From Leptospira kemamanensis (GTDB taxonomy: Bacteria > Spirochaetota > Leptospiria > Leptospirales > Leptospiraceae): a stretch of 64,000 nucleotides of DNA. The stretch lies in the NCBI RefSeq assembly GCF_004769665.1, contig NZ_RQGG01000032.1:124001-188000 (forward strand), read 5' to 3'. The notes beneath the pieces were generated by a model. The model was not told the DNA's origin, searched no databases, and worked only from the letters and a program-made list of their open reading frames with translations. The translations under genes and the position numbers were made by a program. Shown here piece after piece: positions 45,361-54,541 of this stretch (within the stretch, counting starts at the first letter, position 1; every line of letters begins with the position of its first letter).

Positions 45361-46176
45361 ATGAAACGAGCCCCTATTTTTTTCCTCTTGGTCTGTTTGG
45401 TCTTCTTTTCCAACAATTGTTATTACAATCCTATTTTACAAAAATATGTTTTCGCAGAACCCACCGAAGAAAACTCTCTCTTCCCAGGTCTATCCCTATT
45501 AGGTCTCACGCAACAAGCTCCCTTTGCCTTATCTCTTACTGGACAAATTCGAAATCAAGATGGATCAACAGTTCCTTCTGCTGAACTAACAGTGATAAGC
45601 CGTTCGAACGAGCTAGATGGACTAGATACAACAGTCACAACCGATGATGCTGGCCGATTTTTTATCCGACTTGCTTCCGGAACCACAACCTTTGCTGTAA
45701 AAAACGATGGTTCTCTTTATTTTACGTTTACCCTATCCGTCACCTCCCCTGTGGACATCCGGGTGACCGAGATCAAAGACGATTACGAAGCCGTCGAAGT
45801 TTCGAGTTTTTTTGTTTATGAAGAAGGAAACCAACCTAGTTTTTTTGAACTCACTTATTCTGAGCCTTTTCATAATCGAAGTGAACCAACTTCTCCCAAC
45901 AATTTTTATTTTGAATTCTCGGAAGAACCTCAATTTCCAGAAAATGGGCAAGAAGCGACATGGCTCAGTCAGAATATTTCCATATCACCTTCCTTAACAA
46001 TGAGCGATTATTCTTCAGAAGGTAGCTCGTTTAGTTTTAATGTTTCCGGTTATACCTCTCAAACTACGACCTATACAATCAACTTAGGACCAGGCATCCT
46101 TGGCTCTGTCACGGGACTACCTCTCACACCGAGAACCATTATTTTCACCTGTATTTCCCCTTGTTCCATCCAATGA
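45361..46176 (+). CDS. CYYNP-family lipoprotein 4
   Basis: The 271-residue paralogue has signal end SNNCYYNP (Cys20), an acidic linker EPTEENSLFPGLSLLGL, a middle domain with LTGQIRNQDGSTVPSAELTV, TTDDAGRFFIRLASG and FTFTLSVTSPVDIRV, and an Ig-like C-terminus with FYFEFSEEPQFP and the ending GSVTGLPLTPRTIIF. Its linker and size are closer to lipoprotein 1 than to 2 and 3. A 9-bp hairpin follows about 20 nt after the stop. Confidence 0.75.
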   Translation: MKRAPIFFLLVCLVFFSNNCYYNPILQKYVFAEPTEENSLFPGLSLLGLTQQAPFALSLTGQIRNQDGSTVPSAELTVISRSNELDGLDTTVTTDDAGRFFIRLASGTTTFAVKNDGSLYFTFTLSVTSPVDIRVTEIKDDYEAVEVSSFFVYEEGNQPSFFELTYSEPFHNRSEPTSPNNFYFEFSEEPQFPENGQEATWLSQNISISPSLTMSDYSSEGSSFSFNVSGYTSQTTTYTINLGPGILGSVTGLPLTPRTIIFTCISPCSIQ

Positions 46177-46197
46177 CTAACTCATACTTGACAAGTT

Positions 46198-46221
46198 CCA
46201 AGAACTCTAGTAAGTTCTTGG
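46198..46221 (+). terminator. Hairpin after the CYYNP lipoprotein array
   Basis: CCAAGAACT and AGTTCTTGG form a perfect 9-bp stem around CTAGTA, 22 nt after the stop of lipoprotein 4. There is no T-run. TTGACA at 46188-46193 overlaps its left edge, so it could instead be an operator for the next gene. Confidence 0.45.
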
Positions 46222-46306
46222 GATCGTGACTTGTTTGACACCTGCTCGTTTCAGAGATCCTCTCACTCCATTTTACCCATCGCATTTTAGCGCCCTATTT
46301 CGTTCC

Positions 46307-47887
46307 ATGGTTCTCCTTTGCTTTGCCTTCTTACTTCTCTTCACTGTGCAATGTTCGGAATCGAATGAAGAGTCGCTCGACTCCCTTGTGGAAAAAGTTC
46401 CCAATCCAAAAACATTTCGCAATAGTTGGGTGGAAGACAGCGCAGGAGTCCTAACCGACACATCCGTCATCGATCAAATGATCAACACAGAAGAAGCTGC
46501 TTCCGGGATGGAGATTGCCGTGGTGACTCTTCCCACCATTGGAAGTTATGTGCCAAAAGACTTTGCCGTTGCTCTGTTTAATCATTGGAAAATCGGAAAA
46601 AAGGAAAAGGATAATGGGATTCTGATTCTACATATCATCGACCAAAGAAGAGTGGAAATCGAAATTGGATACGGTTTGGAGGGTGATCTACCTGATGCGA
46701 CTGTGAAAAGAATCATCGATACCTATACGATCCCTTCTTTCAAAGCAGACAATTTTCAAAAAGGTCATGCCGATACCGTGGCGGCTCTCATCAACAAGTA
46801 CAATCACCCCGAAATTGCTGTAGAGGACTTAGTCACAGATGTCTCCGAATCAAACTATATTTCTGATGCCACTTCTCTTCCTTATGATGCAACAGTATCC
46901 AATGAAGTGAAACGAACAAATGTGTATGATTACCAGGGCAAAGCGTATACCGATCTTAGTTTGGAAGAAAAACAAATCCTAGACCAAACCATTGAAACAT
47001 ACAACACCACACCTAATTTCTTTTTAAATGATGAAGAATCGAGACTCCTCAATGAAAAAATTGCCGAAGGGGAACGTCTCGAAAGAGAAGAATCCTTTCA
47101 CTTCAAATCCACATTTATTTTAGGTTACATAGGAATCTTTTTACTTCTGAACGTCTTACAACGATTACTCGTTTGGATCACACCCTCTCCCACAGCGAAG
47201 TACCATATCGTTCACAAAACAGATTTTTTTCTCTACTATGGACTTGTGATCAGTCCCTTAATCATTCTGATCACTGCCCTATCCCTATACTTAGGAGAGG
47301 CATTATTTCCCGTTTCGATTTTTCTCATCATCGGAAGCATTGTGGTGTATTTTCTCTTTTTCGGTGACCACCGCATGCAAAAACTCAAAGCAAGGTTACA
47401 AGCAATTCGCAATATCCCAAGAACTTGCAAACATTGTGGGAACACGATGACCAAACTTTCAGAAGAAGCAGATAACAAACATTTATCGCAAGGACAAATT
47501 TCAGAAGAAATTGTAAACTCAGTCGATTATGATGTTTGGGTTTGTGGAAGTTGCAGAAACCATGCAATCTTCAAATTCCGAAACATTAGTCCCGAATACA
47601 TTTACAAAGGAACATCCTTTCCCAAAATCAAAGTTTGCCCCGAGTGTAAATTTGAAACCTTCGTCTGTAAATCCAGCCGTGTGCTTTCAGAAGCAACTTA
47701 CAGCAGTTCGGGGAAAGTGGAAGTGAGGCGCAATTGTGCGCACTGCAAACACCATGTCACTGAATACGAAACCATTCCCAAAAAACAAAAAAGTAGTTCT
47801 GGTTCCGGAGGTGGCGGCGGAGGTGGTGGTGGTGGAAGTTTTGGCGGAGGTTCTTCTGGTGGTGGTGGGAGTGGGGGAAGTTACTGA
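46307..47887 (+). CDS. TPM-domain membrane lipoprotein with zinc-ribbon-like C-terminus
   Basis: From ATG 46307 the protein has 526 residues; the frame extends to a GTG at 46226, but the ATG gives a clean lipoprotein signal (LLFTVQC, Cys16). A TPM domain (about 40-170) shows WVEDSAGVLT, MEIAVVTLPTIG, DNGILILHI and VEIEIGYGLEGDLPD. Two membrane helices (about 265-345) follow. A cytoplasmic-like part carries four CxxC pairs (CKHC, CGSC, CPEC, CAHC), suggesting zinc ribbons. The tail is almost pure Gly/Ser ending GGSY, as in YgcG-type TPM proteins. Function of TPM proteins is poorly defined. Confidence 0.8.
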   Translation: MVLLCFAFLLLFTVQCSESNEESLDSLVEKVPNPKTFRNSWVEDSAGVLTDTSVIDQMINTEEAASGMEIAVVTLPTIGSYVPKDFAVALFNHWKIGKKEKDNGILILHIIDQRRVEIEIGYGLEGDLPDATVKRIIDTYTIPSFKADNFQKGHADTVAALINKYNHPEIAVEDLVTDVSESNYISDATSLPYDATVSNEVKRTNVYDYQGKAYTDLSLEEKQILDQTIETYNTTPNFFLNDEESRLLNEKIAEGERLEREESFHFKSTFILGYIGIFLLLNVLQRLLVWITPSPTAKYHIVHKTDFFLYYGLVISPLIILITALSLYLGEALFPVSIFLIIGSIVVYFLFFGDHRMQKLKARLQAIRNIPRTCKHCGNTMTKLSEEADNKHLSQGQISEEIVNSVDYDVWVCGSCRNHAIFKFRNISPEYIYKGTSFPKIKVCPECKFETFVCKSSRVLSEATYSSSGKVEVRRNCAHCKHHVTEYETIPKKQKSSSGSGGGGGGGGGGSFGGGSSGGGGSGGSY

Positions 47888-47900
47888 AAAGGAGTTTCTC

Positions 47901-48056
47901 ATGACAAAAGCCAAAACAAATTTTCTCAATTTTCTCGTAGCACCTGCCCAGAGGGCGCTAATCGGTGAACTGGGTATCACCAAACTCCAAGACTTATCGC
48001 GTTTTACCAAAAAAGACTTACTCAGTTTGCATGGATTTCGAAGGCAAAACCGCTAA
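47901..48056 (+). CDS. Small helix-hairpin-helix (RNAP alpha-CTD-like) protein, possibly frameshifted
   Basis: The 51-residue ORF has AAAAGGAG 6 nt before its ATG, one of the best ribosome sites in the window, and follows the TPM gene by 13 nt. APAQRALIGELGITKLQDLS and RFTKKDLLSLHGF match the helix-hairpin-helix of RNA polymerase alpha C-terminal domains and of small HhH proteins. Family members usually continue with a Gly-Pro-Lys-Ala-like turn and another helix. Here the frame ends RRQNR and stop, while the +1 frame reads SKAKPLKTVQTRF, which looks like that missing helix. Either a truncated protein or a single-base frameshift. Confidence 0.6.
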   Translation: MTKAKTNFLNFLVAPAQRALIGELGITKLQDLSRFTKKDLLSLHGFRRQNR

Positions 48057-48210
48057 AAACGGTGCAAACGCGTTTTCAGAACGTTTTTAACGGAAAAATT
48101 TGAATTTTTTTCCTTCCATGTAAATTTCCATTGAGGGTAATGAGACCTTTTGCTTGATTAGAATTTCCGAATATAGATTTGGAAATTTGAATTTGAAAAC
48201 GGACTCTGTT

Positions 48211-51200
48211 ATGCGAAACAAATTATACCTTTTATCCATTGTCTCTCTTTTTACATTCCAATGCGTTGCCTTCCTCCCTGACGGCTCCACGAAACAAGGG
48301 TTCAATCCCTTTGCTTTTTTACTTGGCCTGATTGGCGGGAGTCCCAGTTCTTCTCAAGATTTATCGCCAGGGACAACACTCGACCTTTCGGGGGATGGGA
48401 AAACGGACGCCACTCTTGTAGACTCCGATGGGGATGGAGTTTCGGATGGGATCAACCTAACAGGTGGCACTACTCCCAATCTCATCCTGATCGATACCAA
48501 CGGAGATGGGATTCCTGATGCCGTCGATAGCAATGGTGACGGCAATGCCGACTACTACATCAGTCCAAACCCTCCTGGATTTTTAACAACAGCTCCTGGC
48601 GGAACTGGAAATCCTGTGGTCATCATTGTCGATGCGAATGGGAATCCACTTGGGTTTGATACTGACGGGGATGGGACACCGAATGACACAGCCATTGTGA
48701 CAATCCTTAGTGATACCACACCTCCTACCATCACAAGTTCTTTGTTAGCTGGCACTTATTCAACAGCGCAAACGGCAACTCTCACTTGTTCGGATAACAG
48801 AGCTCCTGGTTCGATTGTCTACACAATGGATGCGAGTTCTCCTAGTTTTACTCCCAAATCCGGTACGGTCATCAATCGAACATCGCAATCCATTTCTCTT
48901 TCTTCAGAAGGAAATCATACTTTGCAAGCCCTATGCCGTGACCTAGCAGGAAACTTATCCGCCCCACTAAACATCACATATACGATTGATTCTCAGGTCC
49001 CTGCTCTCACCCTTGTCGGTCAAACGGCAACTGCGATCAGTTCCCAAGCCGGTGCCATTGCAAGTTCCATTGCAACATGGCAAACCAATCGTTCTGGTTC
49101 GTATGTGATCCGTGAAGGGAGTGATTGTGCTTCCGGAACCCAAGTAGCATCGGGGAATGTGACTGCCAATACCGATCAAACCTTCCAACGTTCCCATACC
49201 AATTTTACCGGCGAAGGAACTAAAACCTATCGCATTTGTGTCACAGGATCCAATGGGCTTACAGGTTTTGTTTCCTTTGACCTCAGGCGAGATGACACAC
49301 CACCTACAGTCACGACTAGTCCAGGTGCTGGGAGTTATGCAACAGCTACCTCTGTCTCGGCCTCGTGTTCGGATGTGGGAGGTTCTGGGTGTGACAAAAT
49401 CGCTTATTCCGTATTAGTTGGTTCTTCTCCTACGAATCCTAGCATCCAAGGAAGTACTGGAACCATCACCAGTGGAAATTTATACAATGCAGCTCTTGCC
49501 ATGACCGATGGTTCCACCACCTATACAAAGTTTATTGCCCGTGACCAAGCAGGAAATCTATCCAATGTAGTTTCCAAAAATTATATCGTAGATACAGAAG
49601 TAGCGACCATTACCGTCAATTCCCATACGCAAGCAATCAACGGAAGTTCCCATGTTTCCTTAAGTTGGCAATCATCCAAAGCTGGTCCTTACCAAATTCG
49701 GTTAGGGGGAGAGGACTGTTCTAATGGAACGGCTCTCTCCAATACAGGTAACAATGCCAATGTCACCGGGAATGCAACCGCATCCACAGAAGTGGTGTCA
49801 ACCATTGACAATTCCCATATTACAGAAGGGGAAAATACCTTTCGGTTTTGTGTGGCAAATCTAGTCGGAAGTTTTGGATCCACCACCCGAACGACAAGAA
49901 AAGACACTACAGCACCAGTCGTGACAATGGCCTCTCCTTCTGGTGCTGGCCCTTTTGCGACAGGAACCCAACTCCAACTCAGCTGTTCCGACACGAATGG
50001 TACTGGATGTGATAAAATCATTTATACCTTAAATGGCACAGAACCAACGTTTGATGGAAGTGGTGCCGTTACTAATGGAACGGTTTATTCGTCACCTGTT
50101 GCTCTTTCCAATGGAAGTAACCAAGTCAAATACTTGGCTCGTGACTTGGCAGGAAACTTAAGCAACGCTGGGAACCAAAGCTTCCAGGTAGGTCCACCCA
50201 ATGCTCCTGCATTTGTGGAGGCACAAGCAGGAGAAACGAGTGCCCTTGTGCAATGGTGGCCGGTAACAGGCGCTACATCGTACACAGTGTACTACAGCAC
50301 AAGTCCTGGGGTCACAACGGCATCGACTAGTTTTGGACCAGTAACAGATCCTTATGCAACGATTACAGGACTTAACAGTGGGACATTGTATTACTTTCGA
50401 GTGGTAGTGAACAATGCGTTGGGTAGCAGTGCTGTCTCGATGTTTGAAGCGATGGCTCTAACAACAACTACACCTCCGGGGACGAATGCGACTGGAATAC
50501 ATGTTGATATGTCTGCTGGTCAAGGATTAAGTGCCGCAGGAAATAGTTCTATTTCGGGCTCAGTGCATTCAGTAAATATTGATTCGATCAATCGTAAAAT
50601 TTTGACAGTCGCTACGAATGATGCAAACGATGGTAAGCCCGGATTATTTCGATGTGATTTTGATGGTTCGAATTGTACTCACACTGATATATCTGCTGGA
50701 CAGGGAAGTAGTTCCGGGCGATATCCAAATGCTGTCATTGATTACTCAAATCAAAAATTATTGGTAGTGACTAGAAATGTTTCTAATAATAGTAAACCAA
50801 GTTTATTTCGCTGCAACTTGGATGGGACAAACTGTAATCATGTGGATATCTCAGCAGGACAAGGGACCTACTCAGCTGGAGAGGCGATTCAACATTCAAC
50901 AGGACCAAAAATTGTAATCGATAATTCTAATCAAAAATTGTTAGTAGTAAGTGCAAATGATGCTAACAGCGGAAAGCTAAGTTTGTTTAGGTGTGATTTT
51001 GATGGATCAAATTGTACTCACACTGATATATCTGCAGGTCAAGGTGCAAATTCGGGTCAGTTTCTTAATATATTAATTGATCAGGTCAATAAAAAACTTT
51101 TGAGTTTTACTACTAATGTTGCAAACGGCGGTAAAACAAGTCTTTATCGTTGTAATCTCGATGGAAGTAATTGTAGTCATATAGACATTTCTTCTGGTTT

Positions 51201-51630
51201 TTTAGGTTATTTTCCAAGTCCAAACATTGATTATACTAATATGAAATTGATAGTTGCTGCGCAACGTGGTGTTACAAGCGGTGGTGTTCCTTCTTTGATT
51301 CGCTGCAATTTAGATGGAACAAATTGCACAAATACGGATATCGCTGCAACTGCAAATTTAAACCAAAGTTATCGATATATAGGTTCCACTTTAGATATAA
51401 ATAACAATAAAGTCTTAGTTGCGATAAACGATTTACAAAACTCCTATAAGCCAAAATTGATTCGATGTGATTTAGCAGGAACAAATTGTTCTTACAAAGA
51501 TATTTCAGTAGGACAAGGAATGTATTCTGGAACTTTTCCTGTCGTTTTAATCAACCAATATAGTGGCAAATTGTTTGTGGTTACACAAAATGGAGCAAAT
51601 TCTCGTAAGCCCTCCCTTTTTATCTGGTAA
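48211..51630 (+). CDS. Giant modular lipoprotein: calcium-type repeats, Ig-like/chitobiase-C modules, FnIII and a C-terminal beta-propeller
   Basis: From ATG 48211 the 1139-residue protein starts with a lipoprotein signal (LFTFQC, Cys18). Residues about 50-155 hold thrombospondin-3/EF-hand-like Asp repeats (DSDGDGVSDG, DTNGDGIPD, DTDGDGTPND). Residues about 160-660 hold Ig-like and chitobiase-C-type modules with recurring SCSD and RDLAGNLS motifs. An FnIII-like module (about 665-755) precedes six repeats of LFRC(N/D)xDGxNC-xHxDISAGQG spaced about 55-65 residues. A lone HVDMSAGQG before the repeats and a lone KPSLFIW after them suggest seven propeller blades closed by Velcro pairing. DNA becomes visibly more AT-rich from about 50.5 kb. 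A structured repeat follows the stop directly. Confidence 0.8.
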   Translation: MRNKLYLLSIVSLFTFQCVAFLPDGSTKQGFNPFAFLLGLIGGSPSSSQDLSPGTTLDLSGDGKTDATLVDSDGDGVSDGINLTGGTTPNLILIDTNGDGIPDAVDSNGDGNADYYISPNPPGFLTTAPGGTGNPVVIIVDANGNPLGFDTDGDGTPNDTAIVTILSDTTPPTITSSLLAGTYSTAQTATLTCSDNRAPGSIVYTMDASSPSFTPKSGTVINRTSQSISLSSEGNHTLQALCRDLAGNLSAPLNITYTIDSQVPALTLVGQTATAISSQAGAIASSIATWQTNRSGSYVIREGSDCASGTQVASGNVTANTDQTFQRSHTNFTGEGTKTYRICVTGSNGLTGFVSFDLRRDDTPPTVTTSPGAGSYATATSVSASCSDVGGSGCDKIAYSVLVGSSPTNPSIQGSTGTITSGNLYNAALAMTDGSTTYTKFIARDQAGNLSNVVSKNYIVDTEVATITVNSHTQAINGSSHVSLSWQSSKAGPYQIRLGGEDCSNGTALSNTGNNANVTGNATASTEVVSTIDNSHITEGENTFRFCVANLVGSFGSTTRTTRKDTTAPVVTMASPSGAGPFATGTQLQLSCSDTNGTGCDKIIYTLNGTEPTFDGSGAVTNGTVYSSPVALSNGSNQVKYLARDLAGNLSNAGNQSFQVGPPNAPAFVEAQAGETSALVQWWPVTGATSYTVYYSTSPGVTTASTSFGPVTDPYATITGLNSGTLYYFRVVVNNALGSSAVSMFEAMALTTTTPPGTNATGIHVDMSAGQGLSAAGNSSISGSVHSVNIDSINRKILTVATNDANDGKPGLFRCDFDGSNCTHTDISAGQGSSSGRYPNAVIDYSNQKLLVVTRNVSNNSKPSLFRCNLDGTNCNHVDISAGQGTYSAGEAIQHSTGPKIVIDNSNQKLLVVSANDANSGKLSLFRCDFDGSNCTHTDISAGQGANSGQFLNILIDQVNKKLLSFTTNVANGGKTSLYRCNLDGSNCSHIDISSGFLGYFPSPNIDYTNMKLIVAAQRGVTSGGVPSLIRCNLDGTNCTNTDIAATANLNQSYRYIGSTLDINNNKVLVAINDLQNSYKPKLIRCDLAGTNCSYKDISVGQGMYSGTFPVVLINQYSGKLFVVTQNGANSRKPSLFIW

Positions 51631-51638
51631 TGTCTCTT

Positions 51639-51760
51639 GCGCCAGGGATACGAAGGGCTTGGTCTCACCTAGGATAGGTGAGACGGGAGCGAAAGCGCAC
51701 CTCGGAGTGAGTCCGGTCGGTTTAGAATCATAGTAAGATCACCTAACTAGTTCGAGGCGC
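51639..51760 (+). repeat. Structured intergenic repeat, copy 1 (122 nt)
   Basis: It starts 8 nt after the lipoprotein stop and lies in a 326-bp interval otherwise without genes. The ends pair (GCGCC 51639-51643 with GGCGC 51756-51760). A perfect 10-bp hairpin GTCTCACCTA/TAGGTGAGAC with loop GGA occupies 51662-51684, then a mini-hairpin GCG-AAAG-CGC, then CCGGTCGGTTTAGAA. It aligns over its full length with 54387-54508. The remaining 196 bp to the next ORF are AT-rich with no recognised feature. Confidence 0.8.
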
Positions 51761-51956
51761 CCAAAAATCCTTAAATCTAAGGAAGTAAAGAAAATAAAAA
51801 TTTCCAGAAAAATGGAATCTCCGCTGTCATAGAGACCGCGATCCAATTCGAACAAAATTAAATATAGTATTTATCCCTACTGAAAAATATCTTCTTTTTC
51901 AGAACCAAACAAACATTCGTCTATTCTATTTTAGTATCTATCTAGAATATGGTGCT

Positions 51957-52884
51957 ATGTCCAATCTGTATGATTCCAGGAATAAACACCTGTTTATTTC
52001 TATCAAACATTGCCTTTTTGTTTTTGTTGTTTGCCTATTTTTTAATTCTTCCATTTCAGCCAACGAAAATGAACCTACCGAAACCATTCTTGATAAGAAG
52101 GGTAGATGGAATTTCCAATGGGGTTACAATCGAAGTTATTATACGCAAAGCGATATTAATTTCCGCGGCCCGGGTTACGAGTATACTCTCAAAGACGTGA
52201 ACGCAAAAGATAAACCGGAATCGTTTAAGGCAGAGGTTTATTTAAACCCTTCCAAATTTGAAATCCCTCAATACAATTTAAAGATTAGTTATTTCTTCAC
52301 CGACAGGTTCTTTTTGGCTTTTGGTCAGGACCATATGAAGTATGTGGTCACACCAGGCCAACCGGTGAAGTATTCTGGTTACATTGACCCAGGTGTGATT
52401 GCCAAAAACCAACTAGCCTTGTCCCCAGAGGCAGCATCTTTTTCCTGGACATGTGCAGGAAATGGCGGGTTATCATGGTGGAGAGCAAACCATAACCTTA
52501 ACACCTGACATTCTCAAATACGAACATACCGATGGATTGAATTATTTATTTTTGGACTTCGGTTGGATCACACCCCTTTATACTTCATCTGATGGAATGA
52601 GCGGTATTAGTTTGGTATCTACAATTGGAGCGGGGCCTGTGGTTTGTCGTAGCGACGTACGCGTGTTAGGGAAAGGTCAAAACAACAACTTCCATCTTTC
52701 TGGTTACGGTGTTTCTGGATACGTTGCCACTCGGTATGAGTTTTCTCGAACTTACTTTCTGGAACTCGGTGGTAAGGGTGGTTATATAGATCTAACAGAT
52801 GTTCTCACAAGTGGTGGTTCCAACCGTGCTTCTCAAAATTTTGGATTTTTAGAACTTGTTTTGTCTGGTGGAATTGCTATATAA
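51957..52884 (+). pseudogene. Frameshifted outer-membrane beta-barrel-like protein
   Basis: Two frames make one protein. Frame 1 (51957-52508) gives a signal peptide (NSSISANENE), then WNFQWGYNRSYYTQSD, FRGPGYEYTLKDV, YLNPSKFEIPQYNLKISYFF and FGQDHMKYVV. Frame 2 (readable from about 52453 to 52884) continues with GGEQTITLTPDILKYEHTDG, LNYLFLDFGW and alternating beta strands to the end. The switch falls at about 52440-52500 and needs one extra base (or two lost) relative to an intact gene. Combined length would be about 305 residues. The predicted product is a beta-barrel envelope protein of a type I recall as common in Leptospira; here it is broken unless the sequence has an error. Confidence 0.72.
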
Positions 52885-52897
52885 GTTTCTCCGCAAA

Positions 52898-52929
52898 GTT
52901 GGCCTTTTTGTTATGAATATAAGGCCAAC
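52898..52929 (+). terminator. Hairpin after the frameshifted gene
   Basis: GTTGGCCTT and AAGGCCAAC form a perfect 9-bp stem with a 14-nt AT-rich loop, 14 nt after the stop. It lacks a T-run on the plus strand, so it is a possible terminator only. Confidence 0.45.
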
Positions 52930-53037
52930 CCCGAGCTTTCTATGTTTCTCAACCGAGAACAAATTTTTATAAACTTACATCCAAATTTTTAGATTTATTC
53001 GATTGCGTAACCTATTACAATTATTTGGAATAGAACA

Positions 53038-53556
53038 ATGAATGAATCCATTGTCTACGAAATCTCTATCAATTCTTTTAAAAAAGGACTTGAGAACTTA
53101 ATTTCAATTTTAGAAAAAGCAGAAAGTTTTGCCGAAACTAAAAAATTTCCTTTTGAGAACTTACTGGGTTCACGACTCTTCCCTGACCAATTCCAATTAA
53201 CAAAACAAATCCAAATTGCTTGTGACACTGCGAAACTTTGTGTTTCTCGGATATCGGGAAAAGAAGCACCGATTCACGATGATTCAGAAACAAACCTAAA
53301 GGAACTAAAACAAAGAATCAGTTCGGTGATCCAATACTTAGATACATATAAAGCAGAAGATTTCAAATCTGCCTTTGAAACAAAAATATCTCTACCAAGA
53401 TGGGAAGGAAAATATCTGACTGGTTTTGAATATCTAACAAACCATGCGATCCCAAATTTCTATTTCCACATAACAACTGCCTATGCGATTCTACGGCATA
53501 ACGGAGTCGAGATCGGGAAAAAAGATTATTTAGGTGAGATGCCATTTAAAAAATAA
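53038..53556 (+). CDS. DUF1993 family protein
   Basis: The 172-residue soluble protein matches DUF1993, a DinB-like four-helix family of unknown function. It shows LLGSRLFPDQFQLTKQIQIA near residue 42, SGKEAP near 73, and the C-terminal WEGKYLTGFEYLTNHAIPNF and FHITTAYAILRHNGVEIGKK. Length is normal for the family and the gene looks intact. It is a single gene with its own AT-rich upstream region; a hairpin follows the stop. Confidence 0.88.
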   Translation: MNESIVYEISINSFKKGLENLISILEKAESFAETKKFPFENLLGSRLFPDQFQLTKQIQIACDTAKLCVSRISGKEAPIHDDSETNLKELKQRISSVIQYLDTYKAEDFKSAFETKISLPRWEGKYLTGFEYLTNHAIPNFYFHITTAYAILRHNGVEIGKKDYLGEMPFKK

Positions 53557-53577
53557 GCGGAAATCTTTTTTAATGAT

Positions 53578-53611
53578 TTCTAGGGGCTCCGACCTAGAGA
53601 GCCCTTTAGAA
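53578..53611. terminator. Hairpin between DUF1993 and RDD genes
   Basis: GGGCTC (53584-53589) pairs with GAGCCC (53599-53604). Outer TTCTA and TTAGAA bases extend the stem with one mismatch. It lies 21 nt after the stop, with T-runs on both sides, consistent with a rho-independent terminator that could work in both directions. Confidence 0.6.
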
Positions 53612-53643
53612 TCTAGTTAGAATTTCAAACTGTAGAATAAAAA

Positions 53644-54168
53644 TTGAACCAAAAACCTAACAACCACTATACCTCTCGTATTCTCGCGAAATTTTTTGAC
53701 ATTAAAGCCGCAGAAATTTTATCGATCCATTTGACAGATTTTATTTTAGTTCATATTGAAGGAGAAATATTAAACCAAATTCTCCCATATATACTGGCTT
53801 TTATTGTATTCCTTGTATATGATACTTCCTTCCAATTTTTTGCCAATGGCAGTTTAGGAAAAAAGATTTTTAATATCCACTTAGTATCAAAGGAAAATGA
53901 AAACCAACAGATTCCCATTACAACAATTTTCAACCGTTCATTTTATGTTTGTTGCTTCGGATTGGGTTTTATGATTCCAAAAATTTCAACTTTATTTGTT
54001 CTATTTAACATATTTTACTTATTCAAAAATGGAACTACACATTGGGATAAAGTATTAAAACTCAAACCAGTTTTCAAACCCATATCAATAGGTCGAATGA
54101 TATTGATTGCCTTTTGTTTTTTCATATTATTGAATTCATACTATCAATTGATCAAAGATTATTTTTAA
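53644..54168 (+). CDS. RDD family membrane protein
   Basis: The 174-residue protein has four hydrophobic helices and the RDD-family core FFANGSLGKKIFNIHLVS, plus RILAKFFD near the start in place of the usual R-x-x-D-x-x-D. RDD proteins are small inner-membrane proteins, some linked to ion or osmotic stress; function here is unknown. The start is TTG at 53644; no in-frame ATG gives a better N-terminus. Base composition is AT-rich, like its neighbours in this stretch. Confidence 0.68.
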   Translation: MNQKPNNHYTSRILAKFFDIKAAEILSIHLTDFILVHIEGEILNQILPYILAFIVFLVYDTSFQFFANGSLGKKIFNIHLVSKENENQQIPITTIFNRSFYVCCFGLGFMIPKISTLFVLFNIFYLFKNGTTHWDKVLKLKPVFKPISIGRMILIAFCFFILLNSYYQLIKDYF

Positions 54169-54386
54169 TTGGAAGTTTCGTTCATTTTGTTGAAACGATA
54201 GAATTATTTTAATAAACATTAGGCTAATTTTGGATGACCAAAATGCTGATTGGATTCCAAAAAAAAAGCATGATTTTGGAGTTTCAAATACACACTAAAG
54301 AAGTTTTTTCTCAAAAACGGATCGTTATTACGAGAGATACTTCAAAAGGCAAAAATTTTTGAATTCACGGTCTCATTTCTATGTCC

Positions 54387-54508
54387 GCGTCAAGGATCCG
54401 AAGGGCGAGGTCTCACCCGATTCGGGTCAGACGGGAGCGTTAGCGCACCCCGAAGGAGCCCGGTCGGTTTTAGAAAAAAATTCTTTTCAACTAACCAATT
54501 CGAGACGC
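54387..54508 (+). repeat. Structured intergenic repeat, copy 2 (122 nt)
   Basis: It lies within the 373-bp gap between the RDD gene and the beta-barrel gene. Ends pair as GCGTC (54387-54391) with GACGC (54504-54508). The central hairpin (54410-54432) starts at the same offset as in copy 1, with different stem-tip bases that still pair (CCCGA/TCGGG) and one mismatch lower in the stem. The mini-hairpin is GCG-TTAG-CGC, and CCCGGTCGGTTTTAGAA follows. Upstream in the same gap is a separate inverted repeat, CCAAAAT (54238-54244) with ATTTTGG (54273-54279). Confidence 0.8.
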
Positions 54509-54541
54509 AAATAGTCTAACAAAAGAAATTTTTTAAACGAA

